From Marinomonas arctica (lineage in GTDB: Bacteria; Pseudomonadota; Gammaproteobacteria; Pseudomonadales; Marinomonadaceae): a stretch of DNA of 64,000 bases. The notes under the pieces were generated by a model. It did no database searches. It was not told the DNA's origin and saw only the letters and a list, made by a program, of their open reading frames with translations. The DNA is taken from positions 1-64,000 of the forward strand of contig NZ_QHJF01000002.1 in the NCBI RefSeq assembly GCF_003259225.1, in the 5' to 3' direction. Shown here piece by piece: positions 10,687-20,942 of the stretch (the stretch's first letter is position 1; every line of letters begins with the position of its first letter). A program made the translations under genes and the position numbers.

Positions 10687-11697
10687 CTAAACTCGAATAT
10701 TTGACACATAAGCAAGCCCTTTTTTACCTAAGTAAAAGCTCGACACGCCAGCATTCTCAATAAGTTTTTTAATTTCGAGCCCTTTATCACGTTCAACATC
10801 AATGATGATTTCTAGTTGTCCACTGGCTTTAGTCATCATGGAGGTGACTTCCCCCTGCCCCTTTATCTTTTCTTTTTTAATAAAGGGATTTCCCCATATT
10901 GTTTTCTTTGGTCCTGTGGTGAATCGGTCCATGAAGTCTTTTTTAGTAAAACCTCGTTTTGAGATACCGCTTATTCCACCTGCTTTAGTCTTTGCAGAAG
11001 ACATATCATATTTCTCTTCGAGTCGAACTAACTGTAAATACAAAGCAGAACAATAAAGACTAATGAGCATTACTTGTCCTTTTTTATTAAAATAATCAAC
11101 ATCAGGAAAAGTGGATTTTAAAGTATTCACTGCACTAGCAACAACTCCCTCATTTTCATGAGGTTTTTCTTTATTCAAAAATTCAAGACGGCTGATAATA
11201 CTAATTGGATCTAGTTGAATTTTTTCATAAATTGTTGTTTCATCAACTATAAAATCACATAGTTTTGATACATCTAAACTTAATACTCCCCAAAAAGCTT
11301 CTGAATAATCGGATGAAAAAACAGGATCGGTCACTTTGATCATTCCCGTGAATGAATTTTGATCTGTACTACCATTCATGTTACGAATAAATGTCATTTC
11401 ATTGGTCAATAGAGATTTATCTACAAAAGTTATCTTATTCTCTAAATTTTCAAAATAATAAGAACTTTCATACATTTTATTGCGCGCTTGGTAGAGCTTA
11501 CGCTGGTCGCCAATTAATCGATTCAATAGTCCCATTACAGTATCTAATGTATTTTCACAGACTTTAAAGTTCCCCTCTTTTTTAAGGCTAGTCATAGAGC
11601 CTAAAAACTCTCTTCCATTTTTAGGTAGTGCTTCATTATTGGAGCCGCTTAAAAACGAGTTACGCCAGCATGAATCATAATCGATGGTTATTTTCAT
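10687..11697 (-). CDS. cas5fv: Cas5fv, type I-F2 (I-Fv) effector subunit
   Basis: 336 residues from ATG 11697, which has an AGGTGG ribosome site. An upstream in-frame GTG exists at 11706. The sequence follows the pattern of the Shewanella putrefaciens I-Fv Cas5fv as I recall it: start [16 protein letters not shown], central [38 protein letters not shown], and end [16 protein letters not shown]. In I-F2 this subunit caps the crRNA 5' handle and, with Cas7fv, takes over DNA and PAM recognition. There is no separate Cas8f large subunit, and none is present in the window. It lies between cas7fv and cas6f with spacings under 10 bases. Confidence 0.93.
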   Translation of the reverse strand: MKITIDYDSCWRNSFLSGSNNEALPKNGREFLGSMTSLKKEGNFKVCENTLDTVMGLLNRLIGDQRKLYQARNKMYESSYYFENLENKITFVDKSLLTNEMTFIRNMNGSTDQNSFTGMIKVTDPVFSSDYSEAFWGVLSLDVSKLCDFIVDETTIYEKIQLDPISIISRLEFLNKEKPHENEGVVASAVNTLKSTFPDVDYFNKKGQVMLISLYCSALYLQLVRLEEKYDMSSAKTKAGGISGISKRGFTKKDFMDRFTTGPKKTIWGNPFIKKEKIKGQGEVTSMMTKASGQLEIIIDVERDKGLEIKKLIENAGVSSFYLGKKGLAYVSNIRV

Positions 11698-11706
11698 ATT
11701 AACCAC

Positions 11707-12681
11707 CTACTTTGCATAGAAATATTGAGCGTATTGAGACTGTGGTTCGCTAACGATTTCAGACTCATCGCGCTTAATACGCATCATTTTATGGCTATCA
11801 TTGTAATCAACTGTGATTTCATCAACATACATGTAACCTTTGGCTTGGCGAATACTTAAATCGGTAATACGCGATAATGTATGCTCAATAATCGCTTGCA
11901 TTGCATCGTCATTAAGTAAAACTCCGCATTCACCTTCTTCAAAAATAGTGCCTTTACGGACATAATTACTATGAAAAGTAGCAACAGGGTTTAATGATGG
12001 GTTTAACTGTTTGATAAAGCTTTGCACGGTCGCGGCAACTTCTTCACCTTGGCCTTCGGTAATGATCATGCTTGCGCGATCATACTTATTATCTAGTGAG
12101 ATAAATTGCAGTTGCTCTACGCTGATAGAACCATATGATAGATATTCAGTATCGCCAAAAGTTGTTTTTGAAAAGTGAGAGTTACTCTTTTTCTCATTAC
12201 CTTTATCATCCAACTCTTTAGATTTTGAACCTGAACGCCCCATTTGTTCAAAATTACCATTCCCTAGCAGGTCAACAAAATCTTCTAATAACAAAGGGCT
12301 AGTTCTTTTACACTGGCTTGAAGGCACAACATAACCTCGAATCAAACCGGTTATAGAGGCAAGCACCTTTTCAAGGTTCTTATCTTTAGCACTATGAAGA
12401 TCATAAGCTTGATCTTTAAACAAATGATGGCGAATGCAATTTTGACTGATATACAAAGGCGTTTTTTTGAAGTCTATCTCTTCTGGGTCTTTTTTTAATT
12501 TATAACCTTTCTCACTTACTTCACCCGTTAAATTCGTGTAACCGCGTAATTTTGGTAAACTATGATTATCTATAATTTTACCATCACTCTGCAGAGTCGT
12601 CGGCCCATTCCAATTCACTACTCCATGACCCAATGCTTTAATTTTAAAATCAACACTTTTAATTCCGGTTACTTTTTCCAT
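11707..12681 (-). CDS. cas7fv: Cas7fv, type I-F2 (I-Fv) backbone subunit
   Basis: 324 residues. This Cas7 variant forms the helical crRNA-binding backbone of the compact I-F2 Cascade. Supporting stretches are [57 protein letters not shown], and the RRM-type C-terminal part with [20 protein letters not shown]. It is clearly different from the classical Csy3 of I-F1. ATG 12681 starts 3 bases after the cas2-3 stop and the gene ends at the cas5fv boundary, so the effector genes are one tight operon. The family assignment rests on recognition of the I-Fv proteins and the gene order. Confidence 0.92.
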   Translation of the reverse strand: MEKVTGIKSVDFKIKALGHGVVNWNGPTTLQSDGKIIDNHSLPKLRGYTNLTGEVSEKGYKLKKDPEEIDFKKTPLYISQNCIRHHLFKDQAYDLHSAKDKNLEKVLASITGLIRGYVVPSSQCKRTSPLLLEDFVDLLGNGNFEQMGRSGSKSKELDDKGNEKKSNSHFSKTTFGDTEYLSYGSISVEQLQFISLDNKYDRASMIITEGQGEEVAATVQSFIKQLNPSLNPVATFHSNYVRKGTIFEEGECGVLLNDDAMQAIIEHTLSRITDLSIRQAKGYMYVDEITVDYNDSHKMMRIKRDESEIVSEPQSQYAQYFYAK

Positions 12682-12684
12682 GAT

Positions 12685-15624
12685 TTATTCCTCATCTTCT
12701 GTGGTTTGATTAATTTGTTTGATAGACATTGCGCCTATAGGTTGCTTCTCGCACACGGCGTAATAAATAGCGTGTGGATGTCGAGCACTTTCGCCGCCCA
12801 CTGCTAGTAAGTCGTTAGTGGTGTAACTTAAATAAATTGGTGATTCTGGATCGCGCGCTTCATTTAACAATACATTATCGTTATAACATTTAATGCCACC
12901 CATAATATTGTGATGCTTTTTAAACATGTGAGATAGCAAGTCTTTGTCACTTTGATCATAACCACAGATAGCTTTGGTGGGGTATGTGAGGTTATCAATA
13001 TTGCTATCATCATCCAGCGGCATTGAATAAGCGTATTCATCATCGCTAAAGTTGATTTTTTCAGGATTACTCAGATCAACAACCGCCAACTGCACAAAAC
13101 GATTATCCCCGCGCAAAGAGCCTTTACTGATTTTGCTGCGTTTTTTATCTCTATTTTTCTTCGGTGGTACTGTGATGGGGTCAATCACTTTTGCATTAAC
13201 TTGTTGCACACTATTCTTAAGTGCAGCCACTAGATCACCCTCTATAAACTTTCTATTACGTTCAGAGTGATGAAAGCGGGAATAAAGTTGATAGATTTCT
13301 GGCAAAGTAAAGGTCTTTCCAACAAGCTCATTTTGTAAAAACTGGTACCACGCTCGCACTGAACTCAACACATACATTTTTCCTAAAAATCCTGCTGCTG
13401 GGCTTTTTCCTTTTCCGTTGGCTATCGATTCTGGCACAGCTAAGGCGTAAATATTTACGTCGCTATTTTCGCCAAAACGGTCTAGTCGCCCTAACCGCTG
13501 CAAGCAATCTTCAGCGCAGGTGATCTCAGCTACCATATAATCACAACTTATATTGAGCGATGCCTGTACAATTGGCCCACTACGCAGAACACCATACTTG
13601 CGAGTACCGCCGCGCTTATAAGCCTCATACACTTCGGCAAACCACTTCTGTTTATCGCTTTTAATAAACTTTGAATGCAATAACACCGCATTCTCATTAT
13701 GTTGATTAGCAATAAAACTATTTTGTGCGGTCAATGCCATGTTACTGATCACAAAGGTACAGTCGCTTTGCGGGACAAATAACGGGTTAGTATTATCAAG
13801 TTTGCTATCATCAAATACTTTAAAATCAATTTGATACTGGCTTTGGTTGAACGATGGCATGATTTTGATATCGTCTGGATGAATGCCCAATAAATCTTCA
13901 ACAAAAACATAATGTGGCGTTGCCGACACTAATAAGGTATTCGCCTGTTGCTGCTGCATTTTTTTAGCCGCTATCAGCTCTGCAAACAACAAATTAAACG
14001 ATGCCATATTCACGTATTCATGAAATTCATCGAATACCACATGCACGTTTAAAAAATCGATAAGCGTATTAGCCTTGGTGTGGCTGATAACTGAACCGAG
14101 AATTTGATCTATGGTGGTAATTACGATATCACCAGAAAAATTCTCGTCATCAGGAATTGGGGTGTCCCACTGATTATGAAATTTAAACTCACCGGTATTA
14201 ATTTCAATTGTGCTGTGGGGCAGGTATTGCTCTGAGGTCAATTCATAAAATAAACCTTGGCACACTTGTACACGGGGACATACCCAAATGATGCGTTTTG
14301 CACCCTGTAGTTTTGCCCATTCCAAAGCAATTTTGGTTTTACCACAACCAGCAGCCCCCTCTAGTACCGCAACATCTTCGGCGGTAGTCAGTTGCTTAGC
14401 AATGTCACTTTGTTTTTTACTACGTTCACTACTAGGAAAAAATGAGCTTAGACAAGTATCGATATCACTGCAAAGAGTAGATTCAACTTCAAGCAATTCT
14501 GTAACGATATCGTTTAACTTACGCTCAAAAATGGCCGAATGTAACTCTGCCGCACTTAAAGTAGATACTTTGCGATCTGCGGTGATCAAACAAGCACGAG
14601 CAATATTATTTAAGGCGTTCACTTTTACATTGGTATTACTGGCCGATACTGACTCTTCTAACTCGTACTCTTTATAGCTAGGTAAAGGTGGTGCATCAGG
14701 AAGATTCTCCTCTAGTCCCTCTTTTATTTCAGTTAAAAAAGCTTTTTCTAGAAAACTGTTTGTTAACTCTCGATATTTTTTATCTATACCAACAACTTGT
14801 TTAAGTAGTGTTTGAGCTTGCATGACAATATCAGCTAAGCCAACTCCCTTCTGGTTTGCTGCCAGCTTTTTACAGATATCTTTGTAAGATTCAAAGCCAC
14901 TTTTCTCTTTACGATATGGCTTAGCATGATGCCAGTAAATCGCATGTTTCACAGAGCGCTTATTGCTCTGGTTCAATACTTTAAGTTCTGTGCTATCCAG
15001 TAGTTGATAAAGCAATAATGACACTTCATTATGTCTAGGGTGTTTATCAAAGCTGAATTTAGCATCATCAATGTGTTGGCCGTCTTCTGCTACAAATTCT
15101 TTCTTTTTTGGATTTGTGACCCACTCTTGAAACTTTGGGTCAGTTTTCCCTAAATCATGCAAACAACCGGCAATAAAGTTTACTATTGAAAACTGAGTAT
15201 TTTCAGGGAATAGCTTTCGATGTAGTTGCTCAGCAACATAACCGACAGCAAATAAATGCTCACTAAGTGGCTGTAGGTGAGTGTTAGCATACAACACACC
15301 TTGTTTGGGTTTATCTGTTACAACATCCATAAAAACCTCTTTTTCTGTTGTATTAACCGGCACAATGCCCTGCTCATTAAATTTCAATCGATTTCCCACT
15401 ATCCATAACAGCTCGCTTCTGGCACGAGTTCTTATCCAGTGACAACTCACGGCGGTGTTTTTGCTGGCGCTTTTACGCAGCATTTTTTTAACAGTAAGTA
15501 AGCCGTCTTCCGTAATAAGAGTCTGCCATGTGTTATCACCTATACGGTTAGCGAAGGCATCCAGTACACGCCGTGTTTTTTTGAGCGAGTTTTTTTCGCA
15601 TTGGGAAACAAAGATCACCATCAT
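12685..15624 (-). CDS. cas2-3: Cas2-Cas3 fusion nuclease-helicase (type I-F)
   Basis: 979 residues. Residues 1-95 are the Cas2 part typical of I-F ([20 protein letters not shown], then [16 protein letters not shown]). An HD nuclease domain follows, with H123 and HD at 156-157 in CLHDLGKTD. The SF2 helicase has Walker A GAAGCGKT near 423-430, the box II motif DEFH at 532-535, SAT at 567-569, and [10 protein letters not shown] as motif VI. The protein joins Cas1 for spacer integration, and degrades target DNA when recruited by the Cas7fv-Cas5fv complex. ATG 15624 lies 2 bases after the stop of the KilA-N gene, which separates it from cas1. All core motifs are intact. Confidence 0.97.
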   Translation of the reverse strand: MMVIFVSQCEKNSLKKTRRVLDAFANRIGDNTWQTLITEDGLLTVKKMLRKSASKNTAVSCHWIRTRARSELLWIVGNRLKFNEQGIVPVNTTEKEVFMDVVTDKPKQGVLYANTHLQPLSEHLFAVGYVAEQLHRKLFPENTQFSIVNFIAGCLHDLGKTDPKFQEWVTNPKKKEFVAEDGQHIDDAKFSFDKHPRHNEVSLLLYQLLDSTELKVLNQSNKRSVKHAIYWHHAKPYRKEKSGFESYKDICKKLAANQKGVGLADIVMQAQTLLKQVVGIDKKYRELTNSFLEKAFLTEIKEGLEENLPDAPPLPSYKEYELEESVSASNTNVKVNALNNIARACLITADRKVSTLSAAELHSAIFERKLNDIVTELLEVESTLCSDIDTCLSSFFPSSERSKKQSDIAKQLTTAEDVAVLEGAAGCGKTKIALEWAKLQGAKRIIWVCPRVQVCQGLFYELTSEQYLPHSTIEINTGEFKFHNQWDTPIPDDENFSGDIVITTIDQILGSVISHTKANTLIDFLNVHVVFDEFHEYVNMASFNLLFAELIAAKKMQQQQANTLLVSATPHYVFVEDLLGIHPDDIKIMPSFNQSQYQIDFKVFDDSKLDNTNPLFVPQSDCTFVISNMALTAQNSFIANQHNENAVLLHSKFIKSDKQKWFAEVYEAYKRGGTRKYGVLRSGPIVQASLNISCDYMVAEITCAEDCLQRLGRLDRFGENSDVNIYALAVPESIANGKGKSPAAGFLGKMYVLSSVRAWYQFLQNELVGKTFTLPEIYQLYSRFHHSERNRKFIEGDLVAALKNSVQQVNAKVIDPITVPPKKNRDKKRSKISKGSLRGDNRFVQLAVVDLSNPEKINFSDDEYAYSMPLDDDSNIDNLTYPTKAICGYDQSDKDLLSHMFKKHHNIMGGIKCYNDNVLLNEARDPESPIYLSYTTNDLLAVGGESARHPHAIYYAVCEKQPIGAMSIKQINQTTEDEE

Positions 15625-15626
15625 GA

Positions 15627-16436
15627 TTATTTTTGCTCCAAGCTTGTAACAAATTTATCATCAAGCAGGATCTGCATCTGCGAGATGGCAATAGTGTTAA
15701 GTTTCTTCAATCGTTCTGCTTGGGGCATATTTTCATTAATAAACACCGCATTTATACTCTCCAAATTAGCTAAACAAACCAGTTGTGCTGTGTTTGAGTA
15801 ATCGCGGATATTACCTTCTGTTTCTAGGTTCTGTTGACGCCACTCTTTTGCGGTCATGCCATATAGAGCCATATTCAAGACGTCTGCTTCATTGGCATAA
15901 ACTATTTGAACTTGAGCAGAACTTAAGTTTGGTGGTAGAAGATGGTTCTTGATCGCATCCGTGTGAATTCGATAGTTCATTTTTGTTAGTGTTCGGCGGG
16001 CACTCCACACGTGCTGTGCCTGTTCAGTTTCTTTGAGTCGCTGAAATTCTTTTATTAGATATATTTTAAACTCGGCGCTTATCCACATGGCAAATTCGAA
16101 AGCAATATCTTTGTGCGCATAGGTTCCCCCATAACGCCCAGCTTTCGCTTGTAATCCAATAGCTTGGGTTTTATTCACCCATTCTTTAACACTAATTTTG
16201 TAACTATTTAACCCTGCTGAACTTTTAATTGTGGCGAATTCGCCATAATTAAAATCTGGATTGTGTATCCGCTCCCAAATGCCTAAATACTCCACTGTGT
16301 TGCGGTTGCGAAGCCAGTCTGAAATAAAAAAGTCTCCCTCTTTTGCCTTTAACATATCGGTCAGTGAAATGTAGTCATCATCGGTTATTGTGATATTTTC
16401 ACCTAGGATACTTACTACTTTGTTCTTACTCCCCAT
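15627..16436 (-). CDS. KilA-N domain protein inserted in the cas operon
   Basis: 269 residues. The N-terminal half is a KilA-N DNA-binding domain: [67 protein letters not shown] and [15 protein letters not shown]. The C-terminal half matches the part often joined to it ([55 protein letters not shown]). The ATG at 16436 overlaps the cas1 stop as TGATG and has an AAGGAG ribosome site seven bases upstream. Two bases separate its stop from the cas2-3 ATG. It is therefore fully built into the operon, although it is not a standard cas gene. KilA-N proteins are common in phages and defence loci and their function is mostly unknown. A role in spacer acquisition, regulation or autoimmunity control is only inference from position. 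Confidence 0.92.
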   Translation of the reverse strand: MGSKNKVVSILGENITITDDDYISLTDMLKAKEGDFFISDWLRNRNTVEYLGIWERIHNPDFNYGEFATIKSSAGLNSYKISVKEWVNKTQAIGLQAKAGRYGGTYAHKDIAFEFAMWISAEFKIYLIKEFQRLKETEQAQHVWSARRTLTKMNYRIHTDAIKNHLLPPNLSSAQVQIVYANEADVLNMALYGMTAKEWRQQNLETEGNIRDYSNTAQLVCLANLESINAVFINENMPQAERLKKLNTIAISQMQILLDDKFVTSLEQK

Positions 16437-17407
16437 CACTCTTCTCCTTGGCTTTGTAGCGCTAGGGATTTCACCGTATCAAACATAAAATCTAAGGCTT
16501 TATGGTCGGTGAATTTTTGTAGGATCTGCTGACGAAATTCTTGTTCTGTGGCGTTTTCTTTGGCGCAAACAAAGGCCCAAGGTAGGACGATGGCGTCTTT
16601 GATCAAGTCGGCGACATCGAACACCAAGGCACCTCGGCGGGTTTTGCCATGCATAACGGCAAAGCCATGAGGAATACCCAACACCCATAAACAGCAAGCA
16701 GCTAAGCCGTAGGCAAGATAATTACCGTGGTTTAAAAAGTCATTGGCTTTGTCGTTGGAGTCATGCTGACGTTTAAAATCCTCAATACGCACGGCATTGG
16801 CGGCGTACTTGTAAAGGGATTTGGTGAGCTGAGCTTCGGTAAGTAATAAGTCAGACTGCTTGGTTGCGGCATCGGTTCGGTTATGAAAGGTCTCAAAAGA
16901 TGATTGTAATACTGCATCTTGCAGGGCGAAGCCTTCGCCTTTTAAGTCTTTGTCTTTTGTCCACACTCGTTCTAGGTAATCCAAGCGGGCTTTTTGAAAA
17001 GTCTTTGCTGCGTCAAGGCGTTTGCCGTCGTCAAACCAAAACTGCAACCAACCATGAAGGTATTCGGTAGGTCGATATTCGCTTTGCGGGGTAAACCATT
17101 CCACTTCGCACGCCATATAGAGTGGTGTTCCACCGCCACCACAAAACCCCACCAATACACCCGCTTGAGCGAGCATGCGCATGGCCGCCTGAGTAATCGA
17201 CGTACCATTTCCCAGTAAAAGCACTGTTGTATTGGCAATAGGGATATTAAAGTACTGATTTTCTCCGGATTTATTATTAGAAAGCGCTTCCGTGAGATAC
17301 AAGACACGACCATCTTTTTGCATCACGCGACAATATTCAAGGTAGTACATATTGGCTCGTTTGGAGTGCAATATGGTTTTCATGTCCGATGGTGAGAACT
17401 GTTCCAT
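16436..17407 (-). CDS. cas1: Cas1 integrase (type I-F)
   Basis: 323 residues, the normal Cas1f length. Cas1 with Cas2-3 inserts new spacers at the leader end of the array. The metal-binding catalytic residues are visible: E191 in LLTEAQLTK, H253 in AVMHGKTRRG, and D264/D267 in LVFDVADLIKD. The N-terminal beta domain contains LLLGNGTSITQAAM and VLVGFCGGGGTPLY. ATG 17407 follows GAAGGG at a normal distance. It is the first gene of the cas operon. The promoter region upstream contains an inverted repeat (17477-17511) and beyond it the WYL regulator gene on the same strand. Intact and expected to be active. Confidence 0.97.
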   Translation of the reverse strand: MEQFSPSDMKTILHSKRANMYYLEYCRVMQKDGRVLYLTEALSNNKSGENQYFNIPIANTTVLLLGNGTSITQAAMRMLAQAGVLVGFCGGGGTPLYMACEVEWFTPQSEYRPTEYLHGWLQFWFDDGKRLDAAKTFQKARLDYLERVWTKDKDLKGEGFALQDAVLQSSFETFHNRTDAATKQSDLLLTEAQLTKSLYKYAANAVRIEDFKRQHDSNDKANDFLNHGNYLAYGLAACCLWVLGIPHGFAVMHGKTRRGALVFDVADLIKDAIVLPWAFVCAKENATEQEFRQQILQKFTDHKALDFMFDTVKSLALQSQGEE

Positions 17408-17476
17408 TGTTTATCCCTTCTCGCTTTTATTATCTGCCGTATATCCACTTTGCCTTGCTTCCCTCCACCCCACAAC

Positions 17477-17511
17477 CCTGTCATTTTGCACAGGTAAAGT
17501 TATTTGACAGG
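17477..17511. promoter_or_regulatory. Inverted repeat upstream of cas1, candidate operator
   Basis: CCTGTCA (17477-17483) and TGACAGG (17505-17511) form a perfect 7-bp inverted repeat, centre to centre about 28 bases. A further CAGG at 17491-17494 lies between the arms. It sits in the 136-base gap between the WYL gene and cas1, 70 bases before the cas1 ATG. WYL regulators of defence loci such as BrxR and CapW bind inverted repeats in promoters, so this is a plausible operator. Binding is inferred. Confidence 0.5.
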
Positions 17512-17543
17512 TTTTGCCCTATGTCAGCGTTTTATGGTGTTTA

Positions 17544-18371
17544 TCAGTCAAATAACCATTGTTTTATGTCGGTATAGTTAACACACACCAGTTGTTGGGC
17601 TTGGGGGTTGGCTTCGAGCATTTTGGTTTTGATTTGTAAGTCGTCTAGGGTGTATTTGACAAGGGCGGCGCGGGTGGTGACGTTGAGCTGTCCATCCGTC
17701 ATGCCGTAGTCGTTTTCCAAGACGCGTTTTTGTTTGTCGGTGAGGCGCGAATCAGGGGCTAGAATGAGGCTGACTGAGGTGTTCCACAGTGTGTCTTGTT
17801 GCTCGGTATGTTCGCTGGCTTTGCCGTCGTAGTCGACATGCTGAAAGCGGCTCAAGACGAAGTCGAGGTAGTGTTGTCGCATGTCGCAGTAAGCACGAAC
17901 GTGCCAGCGTCCTGCAGTTTTTACAAAGCTATGGGGATAGAGTAGCCGACCTTGTGGGTCGCTGCTGGAAACAGAGAGGTATTCGCAATCTACGGCGGTT
18001 TTGTCTCTGACGGCTTTTAATAACGGCCGCATGACTTGTGGCGAAACGAAGCGTGCTAGGGCTTCTATTCTGTGTTGAGCGGAGTGCGTGGCGGTATTCG
18101 AAAAAGTGGGGATTTTGCCGTAATTTAGCCAATCAAAATATTCATCGACGGTTTGGTCAATATAATGCGGCTGAAAATGATCGTCGATTGGATAGGCTTT
18201 TCGTTTGGCATCGTAAACAAAGTCATTACCCGTCGCTTCTTGGTATTGCTTAAACAACGCGCTGACACTTTGACGCGATAGGCCGAAGCTCTTGATTAAA
18301 GGGGTGGTGTTAATCTGCCCTTCCCAAAAAGCCAGTAGTTCTATCATCCAATAACGTTGCGCCACTTCCAT
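17544..18371 (-). CDS. WYL-domain transcriptional regulator
   Basis: 275 residues from ATG 18371, preceded by AAGGA nine bases upstream. An ATG at 18380 is also in frame but touches that site. The N-terminus is a winged helix (RYWMIELLAFWEGQINTTPL, then FGLSRQSVSALFKQYQE). The middle is a WYL domain with GRLLYPHSFVKTAGRWHVRAYC and FVLSRFQHV. The C-terminal part has LILAPDSRLTDKQKRVLENDYG. This layout matches the BrxR/CapW group of regulators found next to BREX, CBASS and CRISPR loci, which repress defence genes and may respond to nucleic acid ligands. It is immediately upstream of cas1 on the same strand. Control of the cas operon is inferred from context. Confidence 0.85.
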   Translation of the reverse strand: MEVAQRYWMIELLAFWEGQINTTPLIKSFGLSRQSVSALFKQYQEATGNDFVYDAKRKAYPIDDHFQPHYIDQTVDEYFDWLNYGKIPTFSNTATHSAQHRIEALARFVSPQVMRPLLKAVRDKTAVDCEYLSVSSSDPQGRLLYPHSFVKTAGRWHVRAYCDMRQHYLDFVLSRFQHVDYDGKASEHTEQQDTLWNTSVSLILAPDSRLTDKQKRVLENDYGMTDGQLNVTTRAALVKYTLDDLQIKTKMLEANPQAQQLVCVNYTDIKQWLFD

Positions 18372-18521
18372 TCTGAGCATTCCTTTACATTTGACGGTCT
18401 AGCAATGTAACGCAGTTTTTTACGATAGCCAAATCACAATTGTTGTCTTTTTGTTTTTGGGTTAATCAGTTTGTCGCTTTATGTTTGCTTGTTGATTAGC
18501 GCCCTGCCTATGCAGATGTAT

Positions 18522-19565
18522 CTACGTCCTTTTTTTATTGCTCAGTAATTGCTTCACTTCACGGTCAAAATCTGATTCTATTTTTTGTTGTTTATTAAAC
18601 TGTTCATATTCAATATGGGCTTTTTGCTCTGCAGCTTGACGCGATACTTGGCCGTAACCTTCTAACACTTGATACTCGTTGAAGGCTAAAAATTTATTAA
18701 CGCTTTCCGCAAAGGCTTCCATGGTAAAGGTATTGCGCCGCTCAATGATGCCTTCAATGTAGTCAAAAAAGGCGGAAACTGTGCGCTCTAATTTTTTGAT
18801 TTCATCTTCACTTAGGTAATTTTTCGCAATGGTTGTATCGGATTTAAGCACTCGACCTGAAGGGGCATTTTTATACGTCATCATGCCCATTAAGGGTTGG
18901 TTGGCATCGGCCTTCAGTGAAATTATTTCTGCCGCCGTATGCCCTGTAATAGCAAAGTGAAACTTATCTTGCACATGGGCATAGAACAAGTGCGTTGTTT
19001 CTGAACGTGGGTCGTAATCAATACTGCATTCAGCAAAAATATCGGTTATCTGCTGATAAACACGTCGCTCACTGGCTCGAATGGAGCGAACTCGTTCCAG
19101 TAATTCTTTAAAGTAATCCTTGCCAAAAAAGCGACCGTTTTTAAGACGTTCATCATCCATAGCAAAGCCTTTGATGATGTAGTCTTTAATGAGTTGAGTT
19201 GCCCAGATACGAAATTGGGTGGCTTGCGTTGAGTTAACCCGATAGCCGACCGAGATCACGGCATCTAAGTTGTAATATCTCACAGGTTTAGTTTGCGTTT
19301 TATCCGCCATGGCACCATGAGCAGTGGTATGTTCCAAAATGGAAATAACCAGTTCCTCTTGCAGCTCACCGCTTTCAAAAATATTTTTTAAATGCTTAGA
19401 GATAGCCGGACGTTGTACCCCAAACAGCTCTGCTATCCGCTCCTGTGTTAACCAAATGGTTTCACCACTGAGCAATACTTCTACTTTTACGTCTCCATTC
19501 GGGGCGGTATAAAGTAAGAATTCTGAGGTTTGGTCTTGTAGGCTAAGTTGCGTTTTTTTGGTCAT
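18522..19565 (-). CDS. RhuM family protein
   Basis: 347 residues from ATG 19565, with GGGAGAGG just upstream. A TTG further upstream is unlikely as a start. The N-terminal part has a helix-turn-helix region (ETIWLTQERIAELFGVQRPA, ISKHLKNIF). The middle carries the RhuM hallmark YNLDAVISVGYRVNSTQATQ, FRIWATQLIKDYIIKGFAMD, and later DDERLKNGRFFGKDYFKELL. RhuM was named as a virulence-linked protein of Salmonella. Homologues are common in defence and mobile regions, but the molecular activity is not established. Its place behind the WYL regulator and cas operon suggests it belongs to the same island. No partner gene is obvious. Function unassigned. Confidence 0.88.
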   Translation of the reverse strand: MTKKTQLSLQDQTSEFLLYTAPNGDVKVEVLLSGETIWLTQERIAELFGVQRPAISKHLKNIFESGELQEELVISILEHTTAHGAMADKTQTKPVRYYNLDAVISVGYRVNSTQATQFRIWATQLIKDYIIKGFAMDDERLKNGRFFGKDYFKELLERVRSIRASERRVYQQITDIFAECSIDYDPRSETTHLFYAHVQDKFHFAITGHTAAEIISLKADANQPLMGMMTYKNAPSGRVLKSDTTIAKNYLSEDEIKKLERTVSAFFDYIEGIIERRNTFTMEAFAESVNKFLAFNEYQVLEGYGQVSRQAAEQKAHIEYEQFNKQQKIESDFDREVKQLLSNKKRT

Positions 19566-19688
19566 AACACCCTCTCCCAATGGTCAATGTTATCTGCATC
19601 CATGCATGTTCGTTGGCGGTACATATAGCACCATTCTAAAAGAAAGCATCTCGCTAAACACTACCCGCTATAGTATCACAAAAGTCTC

Positions 19689-20876
19689 TTACGTCCGCGT
19701 AGCCCTTATCATCCAGTTTCTTGGGGTGAGGCTTTTGTCGCAAAACTCGCCTATCTCGACGTGGTAGCCGTGCTCTTCTAGGTACATGGCGCGGTCGAGG
19801 ACAAGCCAATGTTCGAGCGCGGGGCGAAAGAGTTGGCTAATGGCTTCGAGTTTTTGTACTTGTTGGTAACGAGATTGGCCGATGGCTTCGAAGTTTTCAA
19901 AAGCGGTTTTAGAGGTTAAGTCCGTTAGCCCTTTTTGCTCGGCGGCCCACTGGCAAAAAGTGTGGAAGCCTTGGTTTAAACGGTTTTTTTGTATGGAAGG
20001 AACCGGCAGGTAGTCATCTTGCTGACGGGCGGTTCGTTGCCATGCGTCGAAGCCGAGTCGGTAAGTCAGTTCGAGCTGTTTGAGGCGTTGTTCACGGGCG
20101 CCTGCGGTGGCGACTTCTTTGACGGCCAGTTTGAGATCGGCTTGGCGTAGTGTCAGTGCGGATTGCTGGGCGGTCTGTGACAGCGGCTGATAATACTCGT
20201 CTTGTGTTAGGTGGTAGCAGCAAGGAGAAATACACAGCGAAGCAGTATGTACAGCAACAGCTTGTTTGATCAGTTCACGGTGCAAATCACCACAAGCATG
20301 AAGCGCCACAGCGCAGTGAGCGTTCGCTAACGCCTCTTGCCCTTCACCTTTCAGCACATCGGCATGAATGAAAGTTTGTGGAATTTTTAACCGTTTGGCC
20401 TCTTGTTCTCCCGCTTCACAGAGTGATTTTTGCCATTCTAGGCTGTGGACTGGGTGGCGATCTTCAAAAGCCAAGAGTTTACCCAAGTGGCCTTTACCAG
20501 CGCACCACTCTAGATAGTTATTGGCGTGCGGCGTATGCGCAACAAAGGCTTGGATCTGCGACCATTTGCGGCCTTTTATCCCCGCGGATACATAAGCAGG
20601 AAAGTCGTTAGTGAGTGTTCGCTTCGTCGTTAAGGTATTTTTTTCCTGTGCTTTTTCGTTAAATGGCGTCTGAAGCTCAGGACAAAGACGACATACTTCA
20701 GCGTAAAAGGCGTCATCAATTGGTTGCAGGCCATGGTTTTCTAGGTAATCGGCTAAGGCTAGATAGTCATCACGCCAAGGGGTTTTGAATTGGTGAAATG
20801 TATCAAATTGCCAAAGGGCTTGGTGCGTTTTTAACCAAATGTCTAAAGATTGAAAACGCTGTTGGAAAGAGGTCAT
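19689..20876 (-). CDS. SAM-dependent methyltransferase-like protein
   Basis: 395 residues. A Rossmann methyltransferase motif is seen at YLEWCAGKGHLGKLLAFEDR (about residues 138-157), followed by HSLEWQ and later VALHACGDLH. The motif ISPCCYH near 218 resembles the catalytic SPCCxH of the GSTCD-like methyltransferase family (PF13679), whose substrates are mostly uncharacterised, with RNA suspected. The C-terminal half has no motif I can name. It lies between the RhuM gene and the divergent aminotransferase gene. The RhuM gene is 124 bases downstream on the same strand. Substrate unknown. Confidence 0.75.
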   Translation of the reverse strand: MTSFQQRFQSLDIWLKTHQALWQFDTFHQFKTPWRDDYLALADYLENHGLQPIDDAFYAEVCRLCPELQTPFNEKAQEKNTLTTKRTLTNDFPAYVSAGIKGRKWSQIQAFVAHTPHANNYLEWCAGKGHLGKLLAFEDRHPVHSLEWQKSLCEAGEQEAKRLKIPQTFIHADVLKGEGQEALANAHCAVALHACGDLHRELIKQAVAVHTASLCISPCCYHLTQDEYYQPLSQTAQQSALTLRQADLKLAVKEVATAGAREQRLKQLELTYRLGFDAWQRTARQQDDYLPVPSIQKNRLNQGFHTFCQWAAEQKGLTDLTSKTAFENFEAIGQSRYQQVQKLEAISQLFRPALEHWLVLDRAMYLEEHGYHVEIGEFCDKSLTPRNWMIRATRT

Positions 20877-20930
20877 AAACAGGCTCGGTGCAGGAGGAAA
20901 ACTCAGTGTCTTTTTTTCTTGACAGTATTG

Positions 20931-20942
20931 GGGAAATTTCCC
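20931..20942. promoter_or_regulatory. Perfect palindrome GGGAAATTTCCC in a divergent promoter region
   Basis: A 12-bp perfect palindrome lies in the region between the divergent methyltransferase and aminotransferase genes. TTGACA lies just before it at 20919-20924. It may be an operator for one or both genes. No regulator is identified. Confidence 0.35.
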
